From Mesorhizobium sp. WSM4904 (GTDB lineage Bacteria; Pseudomonadota; Alphaproteobacteria; Rhizobiales; Rhizobiaceae): a stretch of 64,000 nucleotides of DNA. The position numbers and the translations under genes are program-made. The first letter of the stretch is position 1. Every line of letters begins with the position of its first letter. Of the stretch, positions 54,193 to 62,695 are shown in pieces. The notes below the pieces were generated by a model that was not told the DNA's origin, ran no database searches, and saw only the letters and a program-made list of their open reading frames with translations. The stretch spans positions 124,001 to 188,000 of the forward strand of contig NZ_CP121354.1 of assembly GCF_029674545.1 (NCBI RefSeq). The letters run 5' to 3'.

Positions 54193-56001
54193 ATGGGAAT
54201 TTATTGCTTCGGCGACTTCGAGCTTAACGAGGACTCCCGCGCCCTTCGTCTCGCCGGGCGCGAGATCGAGGTACAGCCCCTGGTCTTCGATTTCCTTGCC
54301 GTTCTGCTACGGCACCAGGACCGGGCCATGAGCAAGGACGAGTTGCTTGAAACGCTGTGGCCGGGCGTGACGGTGACCGAGGCTTCGTTGCAGCGCGTGG
54401 CAAGCCTTGCGCGCGGCATCCTTCGGCAGGGCGGCATGGAGGCGGCGCTGCGCAACCTGCCCCGCTTCGGCTACCGCATTTGCCTCGATCAGCCGCCTGT
54501 TTCGGAAAATGGGCCGGCCGATACCGGCAGCAAGCCATCGCGTCCCGGCTCACCAATCCTGGCGGCACGCACGGCCGTCGCAGCCAGAAAATGGCAGGAC
54601 GCCGCTGCTTCCTTCGCCAAGGCGGATGCTGCCGACGAGTTGCTGACGGCCGATCTCGAAGAGTGGGCATTGGCGCTGGAATGCATGGGGCGGCCGGCCG
54701 AAGCCATACCACTCCTGGCGCGGGCGGTGACGGAATACGGCGTCGCTGGCGAGCGGCTGCGTGCCGCGTCCCCGGCAATCAGCCTCGCCAAAATCCATCT
54801 GGAAAGAGGTGAACTCGCGGTCGCCAAGGGCTGGCACAAGCGCGCCGCACAGCTGATTAATACCTCGGCCGATAGCAGGGAGCACGGACTGTGGTGCTGG
54901 ATGGGCGCGCGGATCATGGGTGCGGAAGCCGAGCCCGAGCAGGCGCTTGCACTCGCCGATCAGGCGTTCGAGGTCGGCAGACAGCTCGAGGACCCGGTCG
55001 TGGAGTCGCTCGGGCTGATCTATCGCGGCTTCTTCAAGCTTTGCCTCGGTGAAACCAAATCCGGCCAGGAAGATCAGGATCTTGCCGCCGCGCTCGGTCT
55101 TTCCAGCGACGTGGATCCGATCGTCGGTGGCATCCTCTACTGCAACATTCTGTGGGCCTGCCGGAATTTCGGCGACTGGTCGAGGGCCAACCAATGGACG
55201 CTTGGCTACGAAGGCTGGTGCAAGGGACACGGGCTGGAAGACCTGTCGGGCTCATGCCGGCTGCATCGCGCCGAGGTGCTCGGCGTCCACGGCACGTTGA
55301 AGGAGGCCGAGGCACTGGTACGCGCTGCGCTCGACCAGCTTGCGCTCGATGCGCCTTGGGCGACAGGTGACGCGCTGCGCGTCCTGGGTGACATTCATCT
55401 CGCGGCCGGCGATTTTGCCGAGGCGGAGATCGCCTATCGCGCGTCCCATGCCGCGGGCTGGGACCCGCAGCCCGGCCTTGCGCTGCTGCAGCTCGAGCAG
55501 GGGCACGCGGAGGCCGCCTTCAGCGCGCTGGAGCGGTCTCTGGTCGGGAACGGCTGGCCGACTCTGCAGCGACGCGGCCTCGTGCTCGCCACTCTGGCAA
55601 AAGTGGCAGCGCGGATCGGCCGACTGGAGCGCGCAAAGGAGGTCATAGCCGAGCTGGAGACCCAGCCGCAGCGCTGGCCGATGGCCTCCGTCCGGGCGCT
55701 GACCGCCGAGGCCAAGGCAGAGCTTTTCATACAGGAAGAACGCCTCGCCGAGGCCGTTCGGGAACTGCAGACCGCATGCTCGCGCTGGAGCGAAATCGGC
55801 TCGCCGATCAATGTCGCCGACGCCAGGCTTTCGCTCGCGGCGCTGCTCATTCAGCTTGGCGATCGCACCGGCGCCGAGCTGGAGCTCGGCACCGCGTTGG
55901 CGGTTGCGAGGAAGGTCGACTCCTCACGGCTCATGCGGCGCTGCGAAGAGCTCAAGGACCTGCTTTCCGGGGCGCAGAAGGTGGCCGCGGGCAGCGCGTA
56001 G
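54193..56001 (+). CDS. OmpR-type winged-helix regulator with large helical C-terminal domain
   Basis: A 602-aa one-component regulator. Residues 1 to about 95 form a trans_reg_C winged helix (FGDFELNEDSRALRLAGREI, MSKDELLETLWPGVTVTEASLQ, FGYRI). There is no receiver domain and no membrane segment. Residues about 125-600 are helical repeats of TPR kind (RAAQLINTS, LALADQAFEVGRQLEDP, EAEIAYRASHAAGW), as in HilA- or MalT-like regulators that sense a ligand or protein. It is divergent from the DUF4242 operon and may control it. ATG 54193 follows a weak site, so the start is moderately certain. Confidence 0.85.
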   Translation: MGIYCFGDFELNEDSRALRLAGREIEVQPLVFDFLAVLLRHQDRAMSKDELLETLWPGVTVTEASLQRVASLARGILRQGGMEAALRNLPRFGYRICLDQPPVSENGPADTGSKPSRPGSPILAARTAVAARKWQDAAASFAKADAADELLTADLEEWALALECMGRPAEAIPLLARAVTEYGVAGERLRAASPAISLAKIHLERGELAVAKGWHKRAAQLINTSADSREHGLWCWMGARIMGAEAEPEQALALADQAFEVGRQLEDPVVESLGLIYRGFFKLCLGETKSGQEDQDLAAALGLSSDVDPIVGGILYCNILWACRNFGDWSRANQWTLGYEGWCKGHGLEDLSGSCRLHRAEVLGVHGTLKEAEALVRAALDQLALDAPWATGDALRVLGDIHLAAGDFAEAEIAYRASHAAGWDPQPGLALLQLEQGHAEAAFSALERSLVGNGWPTLQRRGLVLATLAKVAARIGRLERAKEVIAELETQPQRWPMASVRALTAEAKAELFIQEERLAEAVRELQTACSRWSEIGSPINVADARLSLAALLIQLGDRTGAELELGTALAVARKVDSSRLMRRCEELKDLLSGAQKVAAGSA

Positions 56002-56068
56002 GCGCTTCGCGCTTGAGGTCCGGCCAGCGTGGTGGCATGACGGGGAAAATCTCCCCCGAAGGTCCAGC

Positions 56069-57142
56069 ATGAACAGCGCAAAACAAGTCATCGTCATCGG
56101 CGCCGGCATCATCGGCGCATCGGTTGCGTGGCATCTGACAAAGGCAGGAGCGCGAGTAACGGTCGTTTCGACAAGTGGCGCGGGCGGTGTGGCAACGCCG
56201 AATTCCTTCGCCTGGATCAATGCAAGCTGGGGCAACCCCGAGACCTATTTCCGCCTGCGCACCCGCGCCATGGCCGAGTGGACGCGGCTGGCGGGAGATG
56301 TGCCGGCTATTCCGCTCGCCTGGTGCGGCGGCCTGTGCTGGGACCTGCCGGTGGACAGGCTCGAAGCCTTTGCGGCCGAGCATTCGTCCTGGGGCTACGG
56401 CATCGAGCGGGTCGGCCGCGACCAGGCGGCGCGCATCGAGCCCAATCTGGCTGAGCTTCCCGATTTCGCCCTCTACGTTGCCGAGGAAGGCGTGGCCGAG
56501 CCGATGGCGGCCACAAAGGCACTACTGGCGGATACCGAGCGGCGCGGCGCCCGGATCGTCACGGGGACCGTCCAAACGCTGGCGCTGTCCGGCAGCAAAG
56601 TCACCGGCGTCGTCGTTTCGGGTGAAACCATCACCGCCGACGAAGTGGTGGTCGCCGCAGGCGCCGGCGCGCCGGCCATTGCAGCAACGGCCGGCATAAA
56701 GCTGCCGATCGAGACGCCGCCGGGCCTGATCGTCCATTCGCGCCCCTACAAGAAATTGCTCAACGGGCTGGTGCTGGCCGAGACGCTGCATATGCGCCAG
56801 ACGGCCGAGGGACGCATCGTCGCCGGCTCGGATTTCGGCGGCGGCGATCCGGGTGAGGATCCGGAAGCCACCGCGCGCGAGCTTTTCGAAGCGACGAAAG
56901 CCATGCTGCGCAGCGCTGACGGGCTGGAGCTCGATTTCCACACTGTCGGCTACCGCCCCACCCCGGCCGACGGCTTTCCGATCGTCAGCCGCGCCGACGG
57001 CGTCGGCGGCATCTACATCGCCGTCACCCATTCCGGCATCACGCTGGCGCCGGCGGTCGGCCTGTTTGCAGCCCGCGAAATCCTCGACGGCGAGCGCGAT
57101 GCGCTGCTCGCGCCCTATGCACTGTCGCGTTTCGCTCAGTAG
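56069..57142 (+). CDS. FAD-dependent oxidoreductase, DAO family
   Basis: A 357-aa flavoprotein. The dinucleotide-binding motif VIVIGAGIIGASVAWHLTKAG is at residues 7-27, and the C-terminal FAD contact is GGIYIAVTHSGITLAPAVG. Relatives oxidise D-amino acids, glycine, sarcosine or proline derivatives. It follows the winged-helix regulator by 67 bp and its 3' end overlaps the convergent amidase gene by 7 bp. Substrate not evident. Confidence 0.86.
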   Translation: MNSAKQVIVIGAGIIGASVAWHLTKAGARVTVVSTSGAGGVATPNSFAWINASWGNPETYFRLRTRAMAEWTRLAGDVPAIPLAWCGGLCWDLPVDRLEAFAAEHSSWGYGIERVGRDQAARIEPNLAELPDFALYVAEEGVAEPMAATKALLADTERRGARIVTGTVQTLALSGSKVTGVVVSGETITADEVVVAAGAGAPAIAATAGIKLPIETPPGLIVHSRPYKKLLNGLVLAETLHMRQTAEGRIVAGSDFGGGDPGEDPEATARELFEATKAMLRSADGLELDFHTVGYRPTPADGFPIVSRADGVGGIYIAVTHSGITLAPAVGLFAAREILDGERDALLAPYALSRFAQ

Positions 57143-58509
57143 CCCGGCGGCCGGCGAAACCCACCAGCCAACGGCGCGATCGCTGCGGCGACGCCGAGCA
57201 GCCGCGCTTCCGACCAGCGCTTGCCGAGGAGCTGCAGACCGATGGGCAAGCCATCGCCGTCCTGTCCGCAGGGGAATGCGAGCGCCGGGTGGCCTGAATA
57301 GTTGAAGACCGCGCCATAGGCCGGCAGCATCCAGTAGCTCTCGTCCTTGCCGTCGACCTCGAGCGGGCTGCCTGGCTTGCAGTGCGCAAAGGCCGTGGTC
57401 ATCGCGGCCGGGCAGAGCAAGGCGTCGCAGCTTTCGAAAAAGCGTTCCCAGGCAAGGATCGACCGGTCGCGACGGGCAAGCGCCACGAACCAACTCGATA
57501 CCGGGGTCGGCTCAGCCGGCGGTTCCGGCTGAGCGGCCTCCAGCATCATGCCGATCAGCTTGCCGCCCTCGGCGAGATCGTCGTGCAGGTCGAGCTTCGG
57601 CAGACTTGCTTCCTCGACGCGTGCACCGGCGGACGCCAGCGCGGCAGCCAGTCTTTCGACCGCGGCGCCGATCTCCGCCGCCACCGGAAGGCCGGGGAAG
57701 GTGCTGGCGAAGGCTATGCGCAGCGATTTCAGCTCGAGCCTCGGCACCGGATCAACCGGCACCGGCGCCAGATCGGTGTCGGCTCCGTCAGGTCCAGCAA
57801 TGATCCGATAGATCAGCGCCAGGTCCTCAAGATTGCGAGCAATCGGCCCAGCACAGGACATCAAGCGGACGCTGCGCGGAACGCCGCCCGGATCGGGAAA
57901 GGCACCCTCCAGCGAAACGCGGTGCTCGGTCGGCTTCAGGCCATAGACGCCGCAAAAGGCGGCCGGCAGGCGGATGGAATCCTGCATGTCGGTGCCGATC
58001 TCGAAGGGCGTCATGCCCGCAGCGACGGCTGCAGCAGCACCGCCGCTGGAGCCGCCCGCCGTGCGATCGAGGGCCCATGGATTGTTGGTGCGGCCGAACA
58101 GCGGATTGTCCGATTGCCAGTCGCCCAGCATGGTGGCGACATTGGTTTTGGCCGTGAGCACGCCGCCGGCGGCTTTCAACCGGGCGACGACGGGACTGTC
58201 GCTCCCCAACACATAATCGGCAAAGGGCGGGAAGCCGGCGGTGGTCCTTATGCCCGCCGTCTCGTGCGCGTCCTTCAAGGTGAACGGCACGCCATGCAGC
58301 GGGCCGTGCGTGTCGCCGTGCGCCAGTGCCGCATCGGCCCGACTGGCGCGCTCACGGGCCTCGTCGCGGTCGAGGATGACGACGGCGTTGACTGCCTCGT
58401 TGTGCCGATCGACTTGAGCGAGGTGCGCGTCGAGCGCCTCGACTGCCGAGATTTTGCGCTCGGCGATCATCGCCGCGAGTTCGGTGACGGATGAGAAGGC
58501 GAGGTCCAT
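57136..58509 (-). CDS. Amidase-signature family hydrolase
   Basis: A 457-aa enzyme that cleaves amide bonds. The catalytic lysine lies in FTLKDAHE, the cis-serine in TAGGSSGGAAAAVAAG, and the nucleophile serine in IGTDMQDSIRLPAAF. The last motif normally reads GGSIR; here GG is replaced by QD, next to the oxyanion hole. YGLKPTEHRVS is typical. The start is ATG 58509 behind GGAG. Substrate unknown; GatA is unlikely because gatBC are absent and the length and motifs differ. Confidence 0.85.
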   Translation of the reverse strand: MDLAFSSVTELAAMIAERKISAVEALDAHLAQVDRHNEAVNAVVILDRDEARERASRADAALAHGDTHGPLHGVPFTLKDAHETAGIRTTAGFPPFADYVLGSDSPVVARLKAAGGVLTAKTNVATMLGDWQSDNPLFGRTNNPWALDRTAGGSSGGAAAAVAAGMTPFEIGTDMQDSIRLPAAFCGVYGLKPTEHRVSLEGAFPDPGGVPRSVRLMSCAGPIARNLEDLALIYRIIAGPDGADTDLAPVPVDPVPRLELKSLRIAFASTFPGLPVAAEIGAAVERLAAALASAGARVEEASLPKLDLHDDLAEGGKLIGMMLEAAQPEPPAEPTPVSSWFVALARRDRSILAWERFFESCDALLCPAAMTTAFAHCKPGSPLEVDGKDESYWMLPAYGAVFNYSGHPALAFPCGQDGDGLPIGLQLLGKRWSEARLLGVAAAIAPLAGGFRRPPGY

Positions 58510-58632
58510 GACCAGTGCTCCGGCTGGCTGCGCGCCGCCATCAAACATGGCGGACTTCGATGTGGCTTCAAGCCGAGTTCAGCATCCAGAGGATCGAGAC
58601 GCTTGATCGAAATTGCGCTCGCGCCAGTCGTT

Positions 58633-59433
58633 TCAGCCCGCCAGCGCGAACCGGGAAGCCGCAGGCGCAAAAGGCCTGATGCTGGTGCTGTCCCTGGTCA
58701 TGGTGACAAAGGTCGATTGCGGGATCTCGTGCCAGGTGCGGCCATCGCGGTCGAAAGGTTCGGAGACGATGCAGCGGCCCGTACGCTTGGCGAAGGCAGC
58801 GGTGTAGAGCGTCGGGGCATGATCGTCGGTGGTGTAGCGGACGGCGTGAAGCGCCCTTCCGTTACTGAAGGCGGCGGTCAGTTTCAGCGACGGCTCGATG
58901 CCGGCGCGGCGCGAAGCCTCCAGCACATGAGCGGCAGCACGCGACACCGCGCCATAAGGATCGTTCGAGAGCCCCTCGCCCAGCATCAGCCGGAAGAACA
59001 ATTCGGAATCGGTGGTCCCTTCGAGCTGGTCGAACAACGCATCGGAAAGCGAATGCTCCAAGGCACGGCGAATCTTCTCGAAGCCGCCGATCTGGCCGTT
59101 GTGCATGAACGACCAGGGGCCGGAGACGAAGGGGTGGCAGTTCATGCGGCTGGTGGCGCCGCCGGTCGAGGCGCGCACGTGAGCCAGGAACAGCCCGGAT
59201 TTTATCTGGCTGCCAAGGCTCTTCAGATTGGGATCCGACCAGGCCGGCAGGATGTCGCGGTAAAGGCCGGGCTCCGGCCGGTCGCCATACCAGGCCACGC
59301 CAAAGCCATCGGCATTGGTCGGCGATTTCGCTTCCTTCGCACCATGACTCTGAACGATCAAAGAATGCGGCGGTGCGGCGATGACGTCTTCCAGGAAGAT
59401 CGCGTCGCCAAGATAGGCGGCCCATCTGCACAT
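58633..59433 (-). CDS. Class II glutamine amidotransferase, EgtC-like
   Basis: A 266-aa Ntn-type hydrolase. The nucleophile is Cys2, freed by removal of Met1 (MCRWAAYLG). SPTNADGFGVAWYG, LFLAHVRASTGG, NCHPFVSGPWSFMHNGQIG and DSELFFRLML are the glutaminase signature. EgtC hydrolyses a gamma-glutamyl bond in ergothioneine synthesis, but no egt genes are near, so a related YafJ-type role is equally possible. A broken tandem copy of the same length lies 139 bp upstream on the same strand. Confidence 0.87.
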   Translation of the reverse strand: MCRWAAYLGDAIFLEDVIAAPPHSLIVQSHGAKEAKSPTNADGFGVAWYGDRPEPGLYRDILPAWSDPNLKSLGSQIKSGLFLAHVRASTGGATSRMNCHPFVSGPWSFMHNGQIGGFEKIRRALEHSLSDALFDQLEGTTDSELFFRLMLGEGLSNDPYGAVSRAAAHVLEASRRAGIEPSLKLTAAFSNGRALHAVRYTTDDHAPTLYTAAFAKRTGRCIVSEPFDRDGRTWHEIPQSTFVTMTRDSTSIRPFAPAASRFALAG

Positions 59434-59572
59434 TGTCCTGTCATCCTTCTGTTCACGCGCTTTTCGAGCGCGCGAATGAACCCATTCGCCGCTCGTCGGG
59501 CGCCACAGATGACAGGAGGACGGTTTGGCGTCCTTACACTGCGCTTATGTTTCGCTGATCATTTGCCTGAAG

Positions 59573-60373
59573 TCAGCCGGCCAGGGCCAATTGGGACGTG
59601 GCAGGCGCAAACGGCCGAACGCTGGTGCCGTCCGTTGTCATGGTGACGAAGCTTGACGGCGGGATCGCCTGCCACTCGCCGCCTTCGCGGTCGAACGGTT
59701 CCGAGACGATGCAGCGGCCGGCGCCTCTGGCGAAGGCGCCGGTGTAGAGCGTCGGCGCGTGGCCGTCGGTGGCGTAGCGCACGGCGTGGAGCGCCTGCCC
59801 GTCGGAAAAAGCGGCGGTCAGTTTCAGGGACGGCTCGATGCCGGCGCGGCGCGAGGAGTCCAACACGCGGCTGGTAGCGCGCGACACCGCGCCTTGCGGG
59901 TCGTTGGACAGACCCTCGTCGATCATCAGGAGAAAAAAGAGTTCGGAATCGGTCGTCCCTTCGCGCTGGTCGAAGACTTCGTCGGAGAGCGAATTCTCCA
60001 GCGCGCGGCGGATCTTTTCAAAGCCGCCGATCTAGCCGTTATGCATGAATGACCAGCGCCCGGAGACGAAGGGATGGCAATTCATGCGGCTGGTGGCGCC
60101 GCCGGTCGATGCACGGACATGGGCGAGGAAGAGGCCGGACTTGATCTGCCGGCATAGGCTCTTCAGGTTGGGATCGGACCAGGCAGGCAGGATGTCGCGA
60201 TAAATGCCGGGCTCAAGCCGGTCGCCATACCAGGCAAGGCCGAAGCCGTCGCCATTGGTCGGCGACTTCGCCTCCTGGGCGCAGTGGCTTTGGACGATCA
60301 GCGAGTGGCAGGGCGCGGTGATGATGTCTTCCAGGAAGACCGCTTCACCGAGATAGGCCGCCCACCGGCACAT
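59573..60373 (-). pseudogene. Broken tandem copy of the class II glutamine amidotransferase
   Basis: Exactly the same length (801 bp) as the intact copy and closely similar along the whole length (MCRWAAYLGEAVFLEDI at the start, ALAG at the end). Codon 114 is TAG at 60034-60032, where the intact copy has the glutamine codon of HNGQIGG; a single C-to-T change explains it. No other lesion is visible, so inactivation is recent, or this is a sequencing error or read-through site. The first part, 60032-60373, would encode 113 aa with the nucleophile cysteine but without the rest of the domain. Confidence 0.85.
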
Positions 60374-60389
60374 CGCATTCCACCATCTA

Positions 60390-60647
60390 TCAGGCGCGGT
60401 CCATGAGAGTCCTCGCCGGCTCCTTCACCGCATGCGCGCCTCTGTTGTGCGTGCGCTCATAGAGCTCGCGAACGATTCGGCTCGCGGTAGTTTCGAACAG
60501 AAATGGCAAGAAAGCGTGAACGAACGCGGCGCCTGCGGCCATCGACAGGCGGGAACAGAACCAGGCGGCAAAGGCCATGTGGCCGAAATAGGTCTCGCCC
60601 ACCTTGGCCGGGTGTGACGTGAAGAGCGCTGTGAGCCGTGTCATCAT
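60390..60647 (-). CDS. DUF6356 membrane-associated small protein
   Basis: An 85-aa protein, MMTRLTALFTSHPAKVGETY followed by a hydrophobic central part (GHMAFAAWFCSRLSMAAGAAFVHAFLPFLF) and TASRIVRELYERTHNR. This matches DUF6356 of rhizobia, function unknown, probably inner membrane. ATG 60647 lies behind AGGAGG. It is 16 bp upstream of the amidotransferase pseudogene and on the same strand, perhaps once in operon with it. The Lrp gene is divergent. Confidence 0.82.
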   Translation of the reverse strand: MMTRLTALFTSHPAKVGETYFGHMAFAAWFCSRLSMAAGAAFVHAFLPFLFETTASRIVRELYERTHNRGAHAVKEPARTLMDRA

Positions 60648-60762
60648 GGTGATCCCTCCTGCCGGGATAAGCCCCGATGCCGAGCAGCCTGCCATGGGTC
60701 GCAGGTTCACAGGTCTCAAATTGTCCTTGTGTTAAAGCCATTTTTGGGACATTTATCCCAAG

Positions 60763-61233
60763 ATGCCCTTTGAACTCGATGCAATTGATCGAAGATTGCT
60801 GGCGGAGCTGCAGCGCGACGGCACGCTTTCCGTCGACCAGCTGTCGGAGCGCGTGGCGCTGTCGCGCAACGCCTGCTGGCGTCGCGTCAAGCGGCTGGAG
60901 GAGGACGGCGTCATCACCGGGCGCGTGGCGCTCGTCGATGCTGACAAGCTTGGGCTCGGCCTTTCGGTGTTCATCCTGATCCGTACCTCCAACCACGACC
61001 CGGACTGGCTGCAGAAGTTCCGCGCGGCAGCGACCGGCTTTGCCGAGATCACCGGCGTCTACCGGATGTCCGGCGACCTCGACTATGTGCTGAGGGCCAG
61101 AGTTGCCGACGTCAAAGCCTATGACCGGCTCTACCAGCGGCTGATCGCCAAGGTGCCGCTGTCGGATGTGTCGGCTTCCTTCGTCATGGAGGAGATCAAG
61201 GAGACGACGGTGGTTCCGGTGGAGCTGCGCTGA
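60763..61233 (+). CDS. Lrp/AsnC-family transcriptional regulator
   Basis: A 156-aa regulator. The N-terminal helix-turn-helix is DRRLLAELQRDGTLSVDQL followed by SERVALSRNACWRRVKRLE; the C-terminal RAM ligand domain (about 65-150) has GVYRMSGDLDYVLRARVADVKAYDRLY. Such proteins respond to amino acids. It is divergent from DUF6356 and its 115-bp intergenic region contains ATTTTTGGGACATTTATCCC just before the start, with GGGACATTTATCCC as an imperfect dyad that may be its own operator. Confidence 0.9.
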   Translation: MPFELDAIDRRLLAELQRDGTLSVDQLSERVALSRNACWRRVKRLEEDGVITGRVALVDADKLGLGLSVFILIRTSNHDPDWLQKFRAAATGFAEITGVYRMSGDLDYVLRARVADVKAYDRLYQRLIAKVPLSDVSASFVMEEIKETTVVPVELR

Positions 61234-61322
61234 AACCGGCGGAACCGTCGCTCAAAGAAAGCCGTTGATAGGCTTGCCGCCGAGTTGACCGAATCGCCAT
61301 TCGCGACGATAGGAATGGGTTC

Positions 61323-61808
61323 ATGCGCACCGCTGTCTATCCTTCCTCCGTCATCGGCCCCACCGTCGGTTTCGTCAGGCTTCCGCACGGCGAAGGCCTG
61401 CCGTTGCCTGCCTATGAAAGCACGGGCGCGGCCGGCATGGATCTGCGCGCCGCGGTGCCTGAAGACCGGCCGCTGCTCATCCTGCCGGGAAAACGCGCGC
61501 TGGTGCCGACCGGGCTGATCCTGGAAATCCCTGAAGGCATGGAAGGCCAGGTGCGGCCTCGTTCCGGCCTCGCCTTCAAGCATGGCCTGACCGTCCTCAA
61601 CACGCCCGGCACCATCGACAGCGACTATCGCGGCGAGGTGAAGGTGCTGCTGATCAACCTCGGCGACGAGGATTTCGCCGTGACGCGCGGCATGCGCATC
61701 GCCCAGATCGTGTTCGCCGCGGTGACGCAGGTCGCCAGCGAGGAGCGCGCGCTCGCCGGCGGCACGACGCGTGGGGCCGGCGGGTTCGGGTCGACCGGCA
61801 CGGCCTGA
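61323..61808 (+). CDS. dut: Deoxyuridine 5'-triphosphate nucleotidohydrolase
   Basis: Hydrolyses dUTP to dUMP and so keeps uracil out of DNA; trimeric, cytoplasmic. It has 161 aa and all five motifs: [47 protein letters not shown] and the C-terminal P-loop-like [13 protein letters not shown] 61323 gives the normal length. Its stop overlaps the ATG of the next HAD gene by one base (TGATG), indicating coupling. Confidence 0.97.
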   Translation: MRTAVYPSSVIGPTVGFVRLPHGEGLPLPAYESTGAAGMDLRAAVPEDRPLLILPGKRALVPTGLILEIPEGMEGQVRPRSGLAFKHGLTVLNTPGTIDSDYRGEVKVLLINLGDEDFAVTRGMRIAQIVFAAVTQVASEERALAGGTTRGAGGFGSTGTA

Positions 61809-62473
61809 TGTTCAGGCCCCTTCCAGAGCTGGTCATCTTCGACTGCGACGGGGTTCTGGTCGACACCGAGAACCTTGCCAACAAACGCCTCGCGGAATGG
61901 CTTTCCGAGGCCGGCTTTCAAACCACATTCGAATATTGCCGCAAGCACTTTTCCGGCCGCAGCATGGTCTCGGTGCAGAAGGAGATCGAAGCGGCGACCG
62001 AGGTCAGGCTCGGTGCCGACTTCGTCGAGCGCTGGAATGCCGGCCTGCCGGACCTGTTCGCGCACGGCGTCGAGGCGATCCCTCACGTCCGCGACTTCAT
62101 CGACAAGGTAAGCGCCGCCGGCATCGCTTATTGCGTGGCTTCATCGGCGCGGGTCTCGAAGATGCATATCACGCTCGGCCAGACCGGACTTTTGCCGCTG
62201 TTCAAGCACGCCATGTTCTCCTCCACCATGGTCGGACGCGGCAAGCCGTTCCCCGACCTGTTCCTTCATGCCGCCAAGACGATGGGCTTCGCGCCGGCCG
62301 GCTGCATCGTCATCGAGGACAGCGTCGCCGGCACGCAGGCCGGCATTGCCGCCGGCATGCGCGTGTTCTCCTATCATGCGGATCCATTCTCCGACCCAGA
62401 CGGCCTGGCCGCGGCCGGCGGCATCCTCTTCGACGACATGCGCGAACTGGCGGACATGGTGCCAATTCCCTGA
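61808..62473 (+). CDS. HAD-family phosphatase, beta-phosphoglucomutase/phosphoglycolate phosphatase-like
   Basis: A 221-aa hydrolase. Motif I FDCDGVLVDTE holds the nucleophile aspartate; a helical cap follows, motif II is CVASSARVSKM, the lysine is in GRGKPFPDLF and the acid motif is IEDSVAGTQAG. It may clean up a phosphorylated metabolite. It is translationally coupled to dut, which hints at nucleotide salvage or housecleaning, but the motif set does not set the substrate. Confidence 0.88.
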   Translation: MFRPLPELVIFDCDGVLVDTENLANKRLAEWLSEAGFQTTFEYCRKHFSGRSMVSVQKEIEAATEVRLGADFVERWNAGLPDLFAHGVEAIPHVRDFIDKVSAAGIAYCVASSARVSKMHITLGQTGLLPLFKHAMFSSTMVGRGKPFPDLFLHAAKTMGFAPAGCIVIEDSVAGTQAGIAAGMRVFSYHADPFSDPDGLAAAGGILFDDMRELADMVPIP

Positions 62474-62554
62474 TCGCGTTCCAGCTGCGCGCCGCGAAAC
62501 TCCGTGCCAGAGCAGCTCATCGTTTCACGGAAACGCCGAGCTTGCTCCAGCTAT

Positions 62555-62662
62555 TTCTTTTTACGCAATTCCGGACGGAAAACCGCTTCACACTTTTCCT
62601 GGAATTGCTTCTTTTTACGCAATTCCGGACGGAAAACCGTTACACACTTTTCCTGGAATTGC
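62555..62662. repeat. Tandem 54-bp duplication within a rhizobial intergenic repeat
   Basis: Units at 62555-62608 and 62609-62662 start with TTCTTTTTACGCAATTCCGG, contain GGAAAACCG and end TTTTCCTGGAATTGC. They differ at two bases. A linked block starting GAGCAGCTCAT at 62510 also occurs at 5886. It fills the 222-bp gap between the HAD gene and the exported protein gene. Confidence 0.92.
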
Positions 62663-62695
62663 TCTAGCGTGAGCGCCTTCGAGGGGGCGCTTTCC

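Noticed and set aside
60032..60373. A functional 113-aa amidotransferase protein
   Set aside because: It lacks more than half of the glutaminase domain, and the downstream sequence continues in frame to the normal end, so it is better described as a nonsense-broken gene.
62504..62695. N-terminal extension of the exported protein at 62696
   Set aside because: It translates the 54-bp repeat twice; the signal peptide begins at ATG 62696 with a good ribosome site.
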